From Calditrichota bacterium (GTDB lineage: Bacteria; Electryoneota; RPQS01), in NCBI GenBank assembly GCA_020637395.1, contig JACJWA010000001.1, positions 1,178,001 to 1,242,000 of the forward strand: a DNA stretch of 64,000 nt, given 5' to 3'. The position numbers and the translations under genes are program-made. Shown here one piece after another: positions 41,941-54,418 of the stretch. How positions within the stretch are numbered: the stretch's first letter is position 1; each line of letters opens with the position of its first letter. The notes under the pieces were generated by a model. It ran no database searches. It was not told where the DNA came from and saw nothing but the letters and a program-made list of their open reading frames with translations.

Positions 41941-41964
41941 CTTCTGTCTGCCTAAAGACAGAAG
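41941..41964 (-). promoter_or_regulatory. Hairpin covering the ribosome-binding region of the ligase/polymerase gene
   Basis: CTTCTGTCT and AGACAGAAG form a perfect 9-bp stem around a 6-base loop. On the minus strand it ends 3 bases before the ATG at 41937, so it occupies the Shine-Dalgarno position. Read on the plus strand it would be followed by TTTTGCTTC. Confidence 0.5.
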
Positions 41965-41975
41965 TTTTGCTTCTA

Positions 41976-43166
41976 TCAGCTCTGCCAGGACCGCCTCATC
42001 TTTTTGAGGTCTTCATGTCCCGGTGCAGCCGGATCGTTCAGCCGAGCAAAATACTCGTAGAACAAACATCCAAATCCACTCAACGCAAATCCAATGATCG
42101 CTCCCAGTCCAACCAGCACGCCGCGCTTGGGCCACACGCGTTTGGTTCCCTCCGCGGACGGCTCCACGATCAGCATTGTGGGAGTGTTTCTCGCTTCTGA
42201 ATAGCGGGCTTGCTCATATTGCTGAGTCATCAATGCAGAAAGCAATGAATTGATCTCAATGTCGCGATACAGTCTCAAATAGGTTTTGCCATCTTCGCTC
42301 GCGCGATCAAGCCTGAGCAGAAAGTCCTTTTCCGCGCTGTCGTTGTTGATCAAGCGCGCGAGACTCGAATCCGCGCTCTCTTTTTTCAGTCGCGCCATCT
42401 GGAGCTCAGGATTTTCCTTCTCGTAGATCTGCGACTTAATCTGGTACTCTGCCTGCGCCAGAGTGCGCTGAACCTGCACTGCGGCAACGGCCTGCACCGT
42501 TGCCCGGGCCTGCTCTTCAAGATTGAAGATTCCCGACGTCCGTTGGAACTCGGCCATACTGTCCTCAAGAGCGTAGAGCGTCTCCCGAGCCTCCGCGAGA
42601 CGCTTCTCAACGAACTCGCGTTCCTTGCGAGCCTTCTGAGTTTCCAAGGATTGATTGCGCTGATCAAGCTCAGAAACGTAGAAATCGCAAATCTCTTTCG
42701 CTTTGCTCGCCTCCCAATCGTCCACCTGAACTTTGATCGTGTTTGTGCCTGCGTCGAATTTGAAATATGTCGTCGAGTTCAGTTTCTCGATCACCTCTTC
42801 AATCGGCGCTGTTGGCATTCTCCATCTTGAGCGCAAATCAAAGCGGTCTATGACCGCCTCCGACATAGCGCGTCCCCGAAGGATCAAGAGGTAGTAGTCT
42901 CCACGAACTTCGCCAAGGGACGCGGAAAATCCTCCGAGATTTCCCAACCCGGCAAGTTTCGAGGCCAAAATACTGCCGAAGCCCCCGGACTCCTGTTCCA
43001 CGCTGCGCAGAACCGCAATGGAGCGATACTGGCTTCGCGTTACAAAGGAGTAGATTCCCAATGCGACCGCGCAAACCAGTGTCGAAATGATCCACACTCG
43101 GCGCCATCGCCCAAGAAAGGCGAAGATCTCGAAAATGCTCAACTTACCCGCGTCCTGATTACTCAC
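41976..43166 (-). CDS. Wzz-type polysaccharide chain-length determinant
   Basis: A 396-aa inner-membrane protein with helices near the N-terminus (WIISTLVCAVALGIYSFV) and C-terminus (VLVGLGAIIGFALSGFGCLF). In between is a long periplasmic coiled coil rich in Glu/Arg/Gln (residues 170-310). The topology and the N-terminal YRSIAVLRSV segment fit the Wzz/PCP family that sets glycan chain length. I placed the start at GTG 43164-43166 (VSNQDAG), because upstream codons overlap ppiD's end and are unconserved. Confidence 0.88.
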   Translation of the reverse strand: MSNQDAGKLSIFEIFAFLGRWRRVWIISTLVCAVALGIYSFVTRSQYRSIAVLRSVEQESGGFGSILASKLAGLGNLGGFSASLGEVRGDYYLLILRGRAMSEAVIDRFDLRSRWRMPTAPIEEVIEKLNSTTYFKFDAGTNTIKVQVDDWEASKAKEICDFYVSELDQRNQSLETQKARKEREFVEKRLAEARETLYALEDSMAEFQRTSGIFNLEEQARATVQAVAAVQVQRTLAQAEYQIKSQIYEKENPELQMARLKKESADSSLARLINNDSAEKDFLLRLDRASEDGKTYLRLYRDIEINSLLSALMTQQYEQARYSEARNTPTMLIVEPSAEGTKRVWPKRGVLVGLGAIIGFALSGFGCLFYEYFARLNDPAAPGHEDLKKMRRSWQS

Positions 43167-43185
43167 TCGTGATCCGCCTGATCGT

Positions 43186-45018
43186 TTAGAAATCCGTGTA
43201 GTACAAGTATCTGTTGTCCACCACACCGATATCTTCATTCGCAAGTTTCAACCAGTCGGCGTAGACGCGGTTCTGCTTGGTGCGTTCGAGATTCTGCTGG
43301 AGCTGCGCCTTCTGAGCGGCAAACGATCCAGAGTCCGCTTCGATGATCTCAAGCACAGCGACGACGTATCCTCCACGAGAGTTTGCCAGTGCGGGAGACA
43401 GTTGCCCCGGCGAGAGCGAGAGAAGCTGCTTGGCAATCTCTTCGTCCTGACCAATGCCGCGAATGAAGTCGCGGCGCGAATTCTGCGCAGTCGTGTCAAT
43501 CTTGACACTCTCCGCTTGTGCCACCGGAACAAGCATCTCCGCGGAACTAACGCGACTCCGGAATTGCTGCGCCGCTTGCAGCGCCATTTCCTTCTGCTTG
43601 TCGCGAACGAGCAGCGAGCGAATCGTGGATTCCACATTGGACAGTGGATTGATTCCTGCGGGAGCCTGCTCCGAAACGCTAAACACGGCGTAACTGTCCT
43701 GATTCTTCAGCCGTGCTTTCTGCGGATAGCTTACCTTTCCAATTGGCGAATTGAAGGCAAAATCCACGACGGGCTTCATGGCGCCAATGCCCGGAATCGA
43801 ACCCGCGTCGCTATACGGGAAGAGCGAGGTTTTCTCGATCTTCAATTGGAACTGCTCTGCAGCCGCCTCAAATCCGTTGGTAGTCGCCGCATCAGCAAAG
43901 TCTTTTGCCTTCTGGGAAACTCGCGACTCGGTCTCAGGACCGACCGCGTACTTCACAAGGATGTGACTGGCCAACACGGAATCAGCTTCTCCGTTCAGGC
44001 TTCTATCTTCCACCCGAATCAAATGCGCGCCGAATCGCGTCATCACCGGCCCTACAACCTGTCCAATCTCCGCAGCAAAAGCTGTCGAATCAAATTCGGC
44101 AACCATCCTGCCGCGCGTAAACCATCCCAAACTGCCGCCATTCTTTCCAGATCCCGGATCTTCAGAATACTCTTCGGCAAGCTGTTCAAAAGAATCTCCT
44201 TGCTTTAGCATCGAAAGCACATCTTCGACCGTCTCGTTCACGCGCTGGGAATCCGCTTCGGACACGGCCAGAGGAAGCACCACATAGGATAGCGCGCGCC
44301 GCTCTTCAAGCTTGAAGTCCGCCTGATGATCGTTGTAGTACTTCTCAATCTCCGCCTGGGTAACACTCGTGGTGTCCACCGTGAATCCGGTCGTCGGAAA
44401 CGACGCAACAATGCCTTTGAACTTGCGGTTTGTGGCGAGAAACTCGTCCCAGACTTCGTCGGGCGCCACAAAGACCGGCGCAATCACACGGTCAATCACT
44501 TTCTGATTGCCAATACTCTCGCGATAGCTCTGCTCGATGGCAATGATCGTCTGCGTCTGCTGCGGATCCTTCAGAAACTCCTGATAGAGCGCGGGATCAA
44601 ATCGCCCTTCCTTCTTGAAGGCTTCACTATTTACGACGTAGTCCGGCGGATTGTTTCGAACTGCATAAGCCACTTCGTCGTCGGAAGTGATGATTCCCCA
44701 CTTCTCCTGATACGACTTCATCAGCTCAAAGCGGACCATATCATCCCACACTTGCTGGCGAGCCTGCTTGATCTGCTGTTCGGTTATCTCCTGGTCCGGC
44801 TTATCGCCGCGCAATTGCACAAGTTTGTCCTGCACTGCGCGGTTGTATCGGTCATAAAGTATTTCGGTGTTGCCTACTTTGCCCACAACACCGTCGAGAG
44901 CTCCGCTCCCGCTGTTGCTAAATCCTCCCATGCCCCAACTAAAGATAATGGTCGCCACAAAAGCACCGACCAGTATCCACATGACCAAGGGCATGTTCTC
45001 ACGCATTGATTGCAGCAT
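43186..45018 (-). CDS. PpiD-like peptidyl-prolyl isomerase / periplasmic chaperone
   Basis: A 610-aa protein with one N-terminal membrane anchor (LVMWILVGAFVATIIFSWGM), a SurA-N/SurA-like chaperone region (residues 40-200), and one clear parvulin domain (ALSYVVLPLAV ... GSLGWFTRGRMVAEFDSTAF) followed by a second degenerate one (VLASHILVKYAV). It probably helps fold secreted and outer-membrane proteins at the exit of Sec. First gene after the promoter at 45062-45090. Confidence 0.92.
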   Translation of the reverse strand: MLQSMRENMPLVMWILVGAFVATIIFSWGMGGFSNSGSGALDGVVGKVGNTEILYDRYNRAVQDKLVQLRGDKPDQEITEQQIKQARQQVWDDMVRFELMKSYQEKWGIITSDDEVAYAVRNNPPDYVVNSEAFKKEGRFDPALYQEFLKDPQQTQTIIAIEQSYRESIGNQKVIDRVIAPVFVAPDEVWDEFLATNRKFKGIVASFPTTGFTVDTTSVTQAEIEKYYNDHQADFKLEERRALSYVVLPLAVSEADSQRVNETVEDVLSMLKQGDSFEQLAEEYSEDPGSGKNGGSLGWFTRGRMVAEFDSTAFAAEIGQVVGPVMTRFGAHLIRVEDRSLNGEADSVLASHILVKYAVGPETESRVSQKAKDFADAATTNGFEAAAEQFQLKIEKTSLFPYSDAGSIPGIGAMKPVVDFAFNSPIGKVSYPQKARLKNQDSYAVFSVSEQAPAGINPLSNVESTIRSLLVRDKQKEMALQAAQQFRSRVSSAEMLVPVAQAESVKIDTTAQNSRRDFIRGIGQDEEIAKQLLSLSPGQLSPALANSRGGYVVAVLEIIEADSGSFAAQKAQLQQNLERTKQNRVYADWLKLANEDIGVVDNRYLYYTDF

Positions 45019-45061
45019 TTACTCGCCTTACCGTTTCATCATGTTGGTTTTTAGAAACTAA

Positions 45062-45090
45062 AATATACGAACCTTGTCTCTATTTCGCAA
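45062..45090 (-). promoter_or_regulatory. Promoter of the ppiD-polysaccharide-serS operon
   Basis: Minus strand: -35 TTGCGA (45090-45085), 17-base spacer, -10 TATATT (45067-45062), about 45 bases before the ppiD ATG. Divergent from uvrB. Confidence 0.78.
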
Positions 45091-45188
45091 GTCTTCAGCT
45101 CTGCTCGGTAGTGCTCTTCTTTTCTGACCATTACTAACTAAGTTATTGTTAATAATACATGTACATTTTGCTGTTTCTGCCATGCTTA

Positions 45189-45216
45189 TTGCAATTTTGG
45201 CAGATAATGCTATCTT
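45189..45216 (+). promoter_or_regulatory. Candidate promoter of uvrB
   Basis: TTGCAA (45189-45194), 16-base spacer, TATCTT (45211-45216). An alternative -10 is GATAAT at 45203-45208. Both place transcription start at or within a few bases of the ATG. No SOS box could be recognised. Confidence 0.45.
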
Positions 45217-45222
45217 CTCCCC

Positions 45223-47204
<1,982 letters not shown>

Positions 47205-47208
<4 letters not shown>

Positions 47209-47930
47209 CGCGAAGACTGTGGTTGTGTGCGGCGCTCATTGCAACTATTGGAGTGAGCAGTTGCAAGAAGTCACCGACAGGCGGAACGGACACTCTCCCG
47301 CCGGAAGCATCAGGCTCATATGTCGGTTGGGGCAGACCCGGAAATGTTGGTCAAAACGTGCGCCTTGCGCTCAGTGAAGGCGATTCCGGAGTCTGGCAAG
47401 GTGCCATAACCTACGGCGACAACACGACCTTAATTTCTGTCTCCACCGTTTCAGAGACACGAGACAGCGTCGAGTTTGAGTACACAAGATTTGTTCAGTA
47501 TGACCTACTCGGAGTGTTTTCCGAAGCGTCCGTCGTTCTGACAGTGTTGCAGCCGAGCGGACAGCCGTCCTACACCCTGAATAAGGAAATCAATGGACGG
47601 AATCTGAGCGGAGAGTGGCGAGGGACTATGTTCAGCGAGTACCTGCAGGATGATGCGGCGGCAACTCTATATGTGGATCAACTCGGCGCTTTGTTTGACG
47701 GTGACATTCGTGCTCCGTATTCGTTCTACACCCTATCCGGTGACATCAACAGCGGATCCATGCAAAATCTAAGTTTCTATTTAGGAGGAGTGACCGGAAG
47801 CGACTTTCCCGGCTACTCTTTCCGCCTGGACGGGAGTTTCGGCACTCCGGACAGCATTAGCGGGTCCTGGCAAGTGTACGGAAACAGCGTTTACGACTAC
47901 GGCGCGTTTGTCTTCACACGGGAATTTTGA
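47205..47930 (+). CDS. Hypothetical lipoprotein
   Basis: A 241-aa protein with a signal peptide and lipobox GVSSC (Cys about residue 20), then a Lys/Ser/Gly/Thr linker and a beta-rich domain with repeated SGSYVGWG/SGEWRGT-like strands. Unrecognised family, and likely outer-membrane or periplasmic. Its ATG overlaps the uvrB stop (ATGA). Confidence 0.78.
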
Positions 47931-47931
47931 T

Positions 47932-49193
47932 ATGCGCATTGTGGTAGTTGGAAGCGGGGGTCGGGAACATGCTCTGCTCTGGAAACTGAAGCAGAGTGCT
48001 CTGGCGCCCAGATTGTTTGCTTTGCCCGGCAATCCCGGAATGGCGGATTGCGCGGAGCTTTGTTCTTCCGGAATTGGTGTTGATGAGCTTGTGACCCGCA
48101 TTCGAGAGATTGGCCCTGACCTCGTGATCGTCGGCCCCGAGCAGCCTCTTGCCGACGGACTGACCGAGCGCGCCGAAGCGCTGGGAATTCGCTGTTTCGG
48201 CCCCACGTCAGGAGCGGCAAGGCTTGAGTCTTCGAAAGTTTTTGCCAAACGCCTGATGAAGGCAAATGGTGTTCCCACCGCGCCTTTTGAAATCTTTGAT
48301 GACTTCTATGCTCTCTCCGACTTCGTGCGGGAAAACCCGCGCGCAGAGGGAAGAGTTTTGAAGGCAGACGGTTTGGCTGCGGGCAAAGGAGCTTTTGTTT
48401 GCTCTTCGGATGACGAAGTACTCGAGATTGCGCACCAGCTTCTTGTGGATCATGAGCTCGGCAAGGCAGGTTCCCAAGTTGTGCTCGAAGAGAAGTTAGC
48501 AGGGCGCGAAGCATCGCTGCATTTTCTTTGTGACGGCACCAACTTCGTCGCGCTCCCCCCTGCTCAAGATTATAAGCGCGCATTTGATTCTGATCTCGGA
48601 CCGAACACCGGAGGCATGGGAACCTATTGCCCCGCTCCGCATGCCGATGCCAAGGTGTTTGAGAGTGCGGAACGCGCGATCGTTCGCCCGGTACTCACTG
48701 CAATGGCCGAACTCGGGTGTCCCTATCGCGGAGTGCTTTACGTCGGAATAATGCTAACGGATAAGGGCGCGCAGGTCATCGAGTTCAATTGCCGTTTTGG
48801 CGACCCCGAAACCCAAGTGATGCTTCCCTGCATGAGTTTCGATCTGATTGATGCTGTTGTTGCGTGCACGGATGGCGGACTTGCTCACGAGAAGTTCTCG
48901 AGCGAGCCTGCCTGTTCATCAGTTTGCGTTGTTCTTTCCGCAGAGGGTTACCCTGGATCCTATCAGAAGCACATTCCCCTGCACGAAGCAGACCTCAACT
49001 CCAACCAGATTCTATTTTCTGCGGGCACAACCCTGAGCGACGGACAGTGGGTTTCAAATGGTGGGCGCGTATTGAATGCCGTCGGAACAGGTGCGACGGT
49101 CGCCGAGGCGCGGGCAAACGCCTATGAGCTCGCCGCGAGAATTGCGGTCCCCGGACTGCGTTTTCGTACGGATATCGCCTTGGAGGCGGCTTC

Positions 49194-49197
<4 letters not shown>
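47932..49197 (+). CDS. purD: Phosphoribosylamine-glycine ligase
   Basis: A 421-aa GAR synthetase of the ATP-grasp fold, second step of purine synthesis. VVVGSGGREHAL opens the protein; PEQPLADGLTERAE, LKADGLAAGKGAFV, the signature FGDPETQ-containing EFNCRFGDPETQVMLP and GGRVLNAVGTGATV follow. I chose the ATG at 47932; an upstream in-frame start at 47908 lies within the lipoprotein gene. Confidence 0.97.
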
Positions 49198-50262
<1,065 letters not shown>

Positions 50263-50270
<8 letters not shown>

Positions 50271-50754
50271 GATTGTGATTTGCATGTCCTTACTGCTCTC
50301 CGGATGCTACTCGTTTCGCGGTCAAGTAGCCGGGGACATTCGCACATTGGCGATTCCAACTTTTGGCAATGAATCTGCGGAATTCGGCCTCGCAGAGACC
50401 GTCACTGATGAACTTATTCGTGGTTTTCAACGGGACGGAACGCTGCGTGTGCTTCCTGAAGATCAGGCCGACGCTGTACTGGTAGGGATCCTGGTGGAAG
50501 CTCGCGACAACCCAAACACGGCGCGAAGCAGCGGTACCGGAAATGAGATTGTCGTGGATGAGTACCGCTTCTCGATGACTTGCCGTGTCGAGCTTCAGTT
50601 GCGCGAAACGGGCGAGCCGAAGTGGGTACAGAGTTTCTCGGTTTTTGCCATCTATCCCTATACTGGGGACCTCTCCAACCGGGAGCAGGCCGTCACGGAA
50701 GCAACCGGAAAATTGGTCGAAGACTTGCTGAACAAAATCGTCGGAAGTTGGTGA
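50263..50754 (+). CDS. lptE: LptE-like LPS-assembly lipoprotein
   Basis: A 163-aa lipoprotein with a short signal and lipobox LLSGC (Cys 15). It continues YSFRGQVAGDIRTLAIPTFGN and VTDELIRGFQRDGTLRVL, the pattern of the LptE family, which plugs the LptD barrel in the outer membrane. The TTG start at 50263 is supported by AAGGAG 7 bases upstream; later GTG or ATG codons would remove most of the signal peptide. LptD is not in the window. Confidence 0.86.
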
Positions 50755-51389
50755 TGATACAGATTGAGCTTGATGATCATTCTTTGGGGGCCTGCGCAGT
50801 CAGACTTGAAGAAGCTGTCTTGAACTCGGAGTTGGCCGTTTTCCCAACGGACACGGTCTTTGGTCTCGGAGGTTGCGCTTTCAGCAGAAAAGTGCTCGAC
50901 AAGCTCATGAACATCAAGCCGGAACGAAGCTCAAAACCGACCGCTGTTCTGATAGATAGCTTGATTCGCTTAAGCCAGTTTGGAGGGGATGTTCCGGGCC
51001 CCAAGATTGTGCACCTTGCGGAAACCTACTGGCCTGGACCACTCACACTGGTCTGGCGTGCCGCGTCATCCATCCCTGCAGAATTTCTGAGTCAGGATCG
51101 GACGTTGGGATACAGAATCCCCAATTCCGAGTTATTACTAAAAGTCATTCGCAAAACCGAACGTCCGCTTTGGGCAACCAGCGCCAATTTGCCCGGACGT
51201 CCGGCACCGCGACTTTTCTCGGAAGTGGATTCCTCAGTATGTGAGGCTTCCGATCTTGTGATCAAGACTCGCACTCTGCTGTCCGGAAGAGCTTCGACAG
51301 TCGTTGATGTGCGCGGCAAATTGCCTGTGGTACTCCGGGAAGGCGCAATCTCGGAAGCGGATATCCTGCATGTTTGGAAGAAAGGATAG
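50754..51389 (+). CDS. tsaC: Threonylcarbamoyl-AMP synthase
   Basis: A 211-aa Sua5/YciO/YrdC-fold enzyme that makes threonylcarbamoyl-AMP for t6A37 modification, the step before TsaD (36305). AVFPTDTVFGLGG, KPTAVLIDS, YWPGPLTLVWRA, LGYRIPNSEL and WATSANLPGRPAP are the YrdC motifs. The C-terminal Sua5 domain is absent, so it is the short TsaC type. The ATG overlaps the lptE stop by one base; GGAAG precedes it. Confidence 0.95.
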   Translation: MIQIELDDHSLGACAVRLEEAVLNSELAVFPTDTVFGLGGCAFSRKVLDKLMNIKPERSSKPTAVLIDSLIRLSQFGGDVPGPKIVHLAETYWPGPLTLVWRAASSIPAEFLSQDRTLGYRIPNSELLLKVIRKTERPLWATSANLPGRPAPRLFSEVDSSVCEASDLVIKTRTLLSGRASTVVDVRGKLPVVLREGAISEADILHVWKKG

Positions 51390-52298
51390 TTGGACTTCGT
51401 GAAATTTTCGCAACTCTGGTTAGCCGTTATCCTGCTTTTTTCCGTTTTCACTGCATCTCGTGCGGGCAATGAAGCGGGACCGCCTGAGGATGCAACATTT
51501 GAGGCGCGCCGCGATCCGGTTGGCCCTCCAACTCTTGCACTTCCTTTCGGCATCGGCGAGGAAATGACTTACCACGTTTCGTTCGGCGCGGTTCCGGCCG
51601 GCAAAGCCCAGCTTCGCGTGCTGGACTCCGCGCTGGTAAACGATCAATGGTCTTGGGTTGTGCAGTCCAGTGCTCGCTCCGCAAAAGGCTTTGACTGGGT
51701 ATTCAAAGTAAGGGATACCATCACTACGTGGATTGACATGGATTCAATCTACACGCATAGATTCTACAAAAAGTTGCTTGAAGGCTTCTTTGAAGACGAG
51801 AAGTTGGTCAAGTTCTACCCGGCAGATGGAACGGTGCGTTGGTGGGACGACGGAAAAGAGAGATCCATGCAGACGGTCGAGCCATACGTGCAAGACGTCC
51901 TGTCGGCGGGATATCGCACCCGGTGCCTGGACTTCAATGTGGGCGACACGGTTGCGATTCGAACGCACGATGTGAACAAGACCTATGATCTGCTTGTGAT
52001 CGTCCACGCCCGCGATACCGTGGAGACTCTTGCCGGCGAATTCGACTGTTTCGTGTGCGAGCCCGTCCTGAAGAGCGGCGGTCTTTTTCAGAAAGAACGC
52101 AAGGCGCATGTCTATGTATGGGTGACCGCAGACGAACGACGGATTCCTGTAATCATGAGCTCCAAAGTCTCATTCGGCTCATTTACCGTCGAGCTTGAGG
52201 AATACACCCCGGGGAACGGCCACGCGGGGATCACGGAGAAAGAATTGACAAAAGCTCGCGACGGCGGACGACCGGACCTCGGTGTGTATTCTCCGTAA
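51390..52298 (+). CDS. DUF3108 family exported protein
   Basis: A 302-aa protein with a signal peptide (LWLAVILLFSVFTASRA), then LPFGIGEEMTYHVSFGAVPAGKAQL, the beginning of the DUF3108 beta-barrel-like domain (residues 50-280). The family is periplasmic and its function is not established. The TTG start directly follows the tsaC stop codon. It is the last gene of the uvrB operon. Confidence 0.82.
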   Translation: MDFVKFSQLWLAVILLFSVFTASRAGNEAGPPEDATFEARRDPVGPPTLALPFGIGEEMTYHVSFGAVPAGKAQLRVLDSALVNDQWSWVVQSSARSAKGFDWVFKVRDTITTWIDMDSIYTHRFYKKLLEGFFEDEKLVKFYPADGTVRWWDDGKERSMQTVEPYVQDVLSAGYRTRCLDFNVGDTVAIRTHDVNKTYDLLVIVHARDTVETLAGEFDCFVCEPVLKSGGLFQKERKAHVYVWVTADERRIPVIMSSKVSFGSFTVELEEYTPGNGHAGITEKELTKARDGGRPDLGVYSP

Positions 52299-52327
52299 AT
52301 ATTAATAATATCAATTACTTAGAACTA

Positions 52328-52362
52328 CTCGCCGATCTTTTTGTTCGGCGAGCCCTGTTTTG
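52328..52362 (+). terminator. Terminator of the uvrB-DUF3108 operon
   Basis: CTCGCCGA (52328-52335) pairs with TCGGCGAG (52345-52352) around a T-rich loop, followed by CCCTGTTTTG. Confidence 0.8.
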
Positions 52363-52393
52363 TGCACATTTTGGAGATTGTGTGAGTCACAGC

Positions 52394-52422
52394 TTGACTA
52401 ACTGAATCTAAATCGTTAATTT
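52394..52422 (+). promoter_or_regulatory. Candidate promoter of the four-gene membrane cluster
   Basis: TTGACT (52394-52399), 17-base spacer, TAATTT (52417-52422). It lies after the preceding operon's terminator and about 105 bases before the first start codon, so the cluster probably forms its own transcription unit. Confidence 0.55.
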
Positions 52423-52528
52423 CCCGTAATATTTGGTAAATCAGCCTCGTTCTCGGGTCCCCCCACTTTCCTGCTTGATCAGCCTGCTCATATTTTCTTG
52501 CATTTCACCTTTTCTTGGATGGAGGAGT

Positions 52529-53770
52529 ATGCTCCTTAAATCCGCGTCGTTTGCGTTGATTGTCGTGGCGCTAACCGCGTGCGCTTTCGCGCAGAATGAC
52601 TCTGCTATCGTCGTGCTTGGCCAAGGCGCTGCACCTACTCAGGTGCTCGTGGTTGACCCGCCCAATGACGGGGGCGAGAAACTCGATGTGTCGTGGACAC
52701 CTACCGCACAGCCCGGCTTTGACATCCTCAAATACGAGGTGCTTGCCGCGGAAGCCGCCGAAGGCCCCTTCAAGGTGCTTGCGGAAGGTGATCACAAAAT
52801 GACATCTTCCGTGATCACTTCAGGCAATGGCTTAAGGCTCGAGCACGACCATCCCTATTACGTAAAGGTCGTTGCGATTGACTCGACCTCACTTGCCGTT
52901 CCGGATTCCACGAATCCTGATTCAGTCGTCGTGCGCTTCGAGAAGAGGCTCCGCCGCAGCGAATCCGCCGTGGCCGGACCATTTGTGCCCAGGGCCGCAT
53001 GGTTCAATATGAACCGGCTCAATATTCTGTTGCTGGTCCTGGCCTTCTACTTTGCCGTGATGTTCATGGTGCGCCGTGCCAAAGCTGGAGCCAATATTCA
53101 GTTCCGCAGAATCGCCGGTATTGACGCCATTGATGAGGCAATCGGACGCGCAACGGAACTCGGCAAGCCGGTGATGTATGTTCCCGGTACACAGAACATC
53201 GAGAACATTCAAACGATTGCCTCGATTCAGTTACTGACTTCTGTCGCCGCAAAAGCCGCAAACTACGACATCCCGATCATTGTGCCCCTGAATAGGGCCT
53301 TCATGGTCACCGTTGCGGAAGAGGCCGTCAAGCAGGGCTTCCTGAATGCAGGCCGCCCGGATGCCTATATGCGGGATAACATTCGTTATCTGTCGGATGA
53401 GCAGTTCGCCTTTACAAGCGGAACCACCGGAATCATGATGCGCGAAAAGACCGCCGCGCACTTCTTCCTTGGCGCGTTCTACGCCGAGTCTCTCATTCTG
53501 TCTGAAACCGGCTTTGTGGCGGGTGCTATTCAGATTGCCGGTACGGCCAACACTCACCAGCTTCCCTTCTTCGTGGTCGCCTGCGACTATACGCTGATCG
53601 GCGAAGAGTATTTTGCCACCAGTGCGTTGGTCACCCGGGATGTTGAAATGATGGGAACGCTGAAAGCCACGGACTATATGAAGGCGTTTATCATCGCCTG
53701 TCTCCTTGCCTCTCTGGTGCTAGAGATGCTTGGTGTGCAGTTCCTTCGTTCATGGTTCCAGGTAATCTAA
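52529..53770 (+). CDS. Four-gene cluster A: exported FN3-like membrane protein of unknown function
   Basis: A 413-aa protein. Signal peptide (LIVVALTACAFAQ), then an FN3-like beta-sandwich facing outward (about residues 35-125; FDILKYEVLAAEAAEGPFKVL). A membrane helix follows (LNILLLVLAFYFAVMFMV), then a cytoplasmic domain of about 190 residues (AIDEAIGRATELGKPVMYVPG, TANTHQLPFFVVACDYTLIG) and a C-terminal helix (AFIIACLLASLVLEMLG). From memory this resembles proteins annotated DUF6754, without known function. The ATG at 52529 gives the proper signal peptide. Longer in-frame starts would precede it with unlikely sequence. Confidence 0.82.
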   Translation: MLLKSASFALIVVALTACAFAQNDSAIVVLGQGAAPTQVLVVDPPNDGGEKLDVSWTPTAQPGFDILKYEVLAAEAAEGPFKVLAEGDHKMTSSVITSGNGLRLEHDHPYYVKVVAIDSTSLAVPDSTNPDSVVVRFEKRLRRSESAVAGPFVPRAAWFNMNRLNILLLVLAFYFAVMFMVRRAKAGANIQFRRIAGIDAIDEAIGRATELGKPVMYVPGTQNIENIQTIASIQLLTSVAAKAANYDIPIIVPLNRAFMVTVAEEAVKQGFLNAGRPDAYMRDNIRYLSDEQFAFTSGTTGIMMREKTAAHFFLGAFYAESLILSETGFVAGAIQIAGTANTHQLPFFVVACDYTLIGEEYFATSALVTRDVEMMGTLKATDYMKAFIIACLLASLVLEMLGVQFLRSWFQVI

Positions 53771-53785
53771 GGGGACACCGCATCT

Positions 53786-54409
53786 ATGAAACGTGAAATA
53801 CCCATTCTGATTACGCTGGTCTTCGGCGTCTTTATGATCGTCCAGTTCTTCATTCCGCATCCCGCGGTCAATGACATTGCAAATCGTTTGCAGAACTGGG
53901 CCATCATCGTCATTTCGTTCTCGTATGTGCTGGGTTCCGCAAACATCCTGCGCATCAATGGTGAGCTCGTCTATCGGCGCGCCCCCGGCTGGCCCTATAA
54001 ACTTGTGTTGGTGATTGCCTTCTTCACCATGGCTACTCCGGGCTTGATCCTCGGAATTGCCGAAGGCAGTTGGACCAATGACAGGCTGTTCACCTTCACT
54101 TATGTGCCGCTTGCTTCGACAATGTACGCGTCGTTGGCATTCTACATCGCCTCGGCGGCATTTCGCGCATTTCGTGTGCGAACTTGGCAGGCGTCGGTGC
54201 TGGCCATTACAGCACTGATTGTGATGCTCGGCAGAATTCCTGTTAGCCATTTCATTTGGCAGGACCTGCCCGGCATCGTGGATTGGATCATGGGCGTGCC
54301 GAACGCCGTTGCCCAGAGAGGCATTCTGATCGGCGCCGCCTTGGGAGCTATCGCGACCGGCTTGAAGGTCATTCTGGGAATCGAACGCAGCTACTTAGGA
54401 CGGGAGTAA
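53786..54409 (+). CDS. Four-gene cluster B: six-helix membrane protein
   Basis: A 207-aa protein with about six hydrophobic helices (IPILITLVFGVFMIVQFFI; IVISFSYVLGSANILRI; LVLVIAFFTMATPGLILGI; MYASLAFYIASAAFRAF; VLAITALIVMLGRIPV; GILIGAALGAIATGLKVIL). No enzymatic motif. It starts 15 bases after cluster gene A and is followed 9 bases later by gene C. Unrecognised family; the tight spacing implies a joint complex. Confidence 0.8.
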   Translation: MKREIPILITLVFGVFMIVQFFIPHPAVNDIANRLQNWAIIVISFSYVLGSANILRINGELVYRRAPGWPYKLVLVIAFFTMATPGLILGIAEGSWTNDRLFTFTYVPLASTMYASLAFYIASAAFRAFRVRTWQASVLAITALIVMLGRIPVSHFIWQDLPGIVDWIMGVPNAVAQRGILIGAALGAIATGLKVILGIERSYLGRE

Positions 54410-54418
54410 TCAGCAGTA

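Noticed and set aside
45196..45215. Possible -24/-12 sigma-54 promoter (TTGGCA...TGC) before uvrB
   Set aside because: The GG and GC elements are 8 bases apart, not the required 10.
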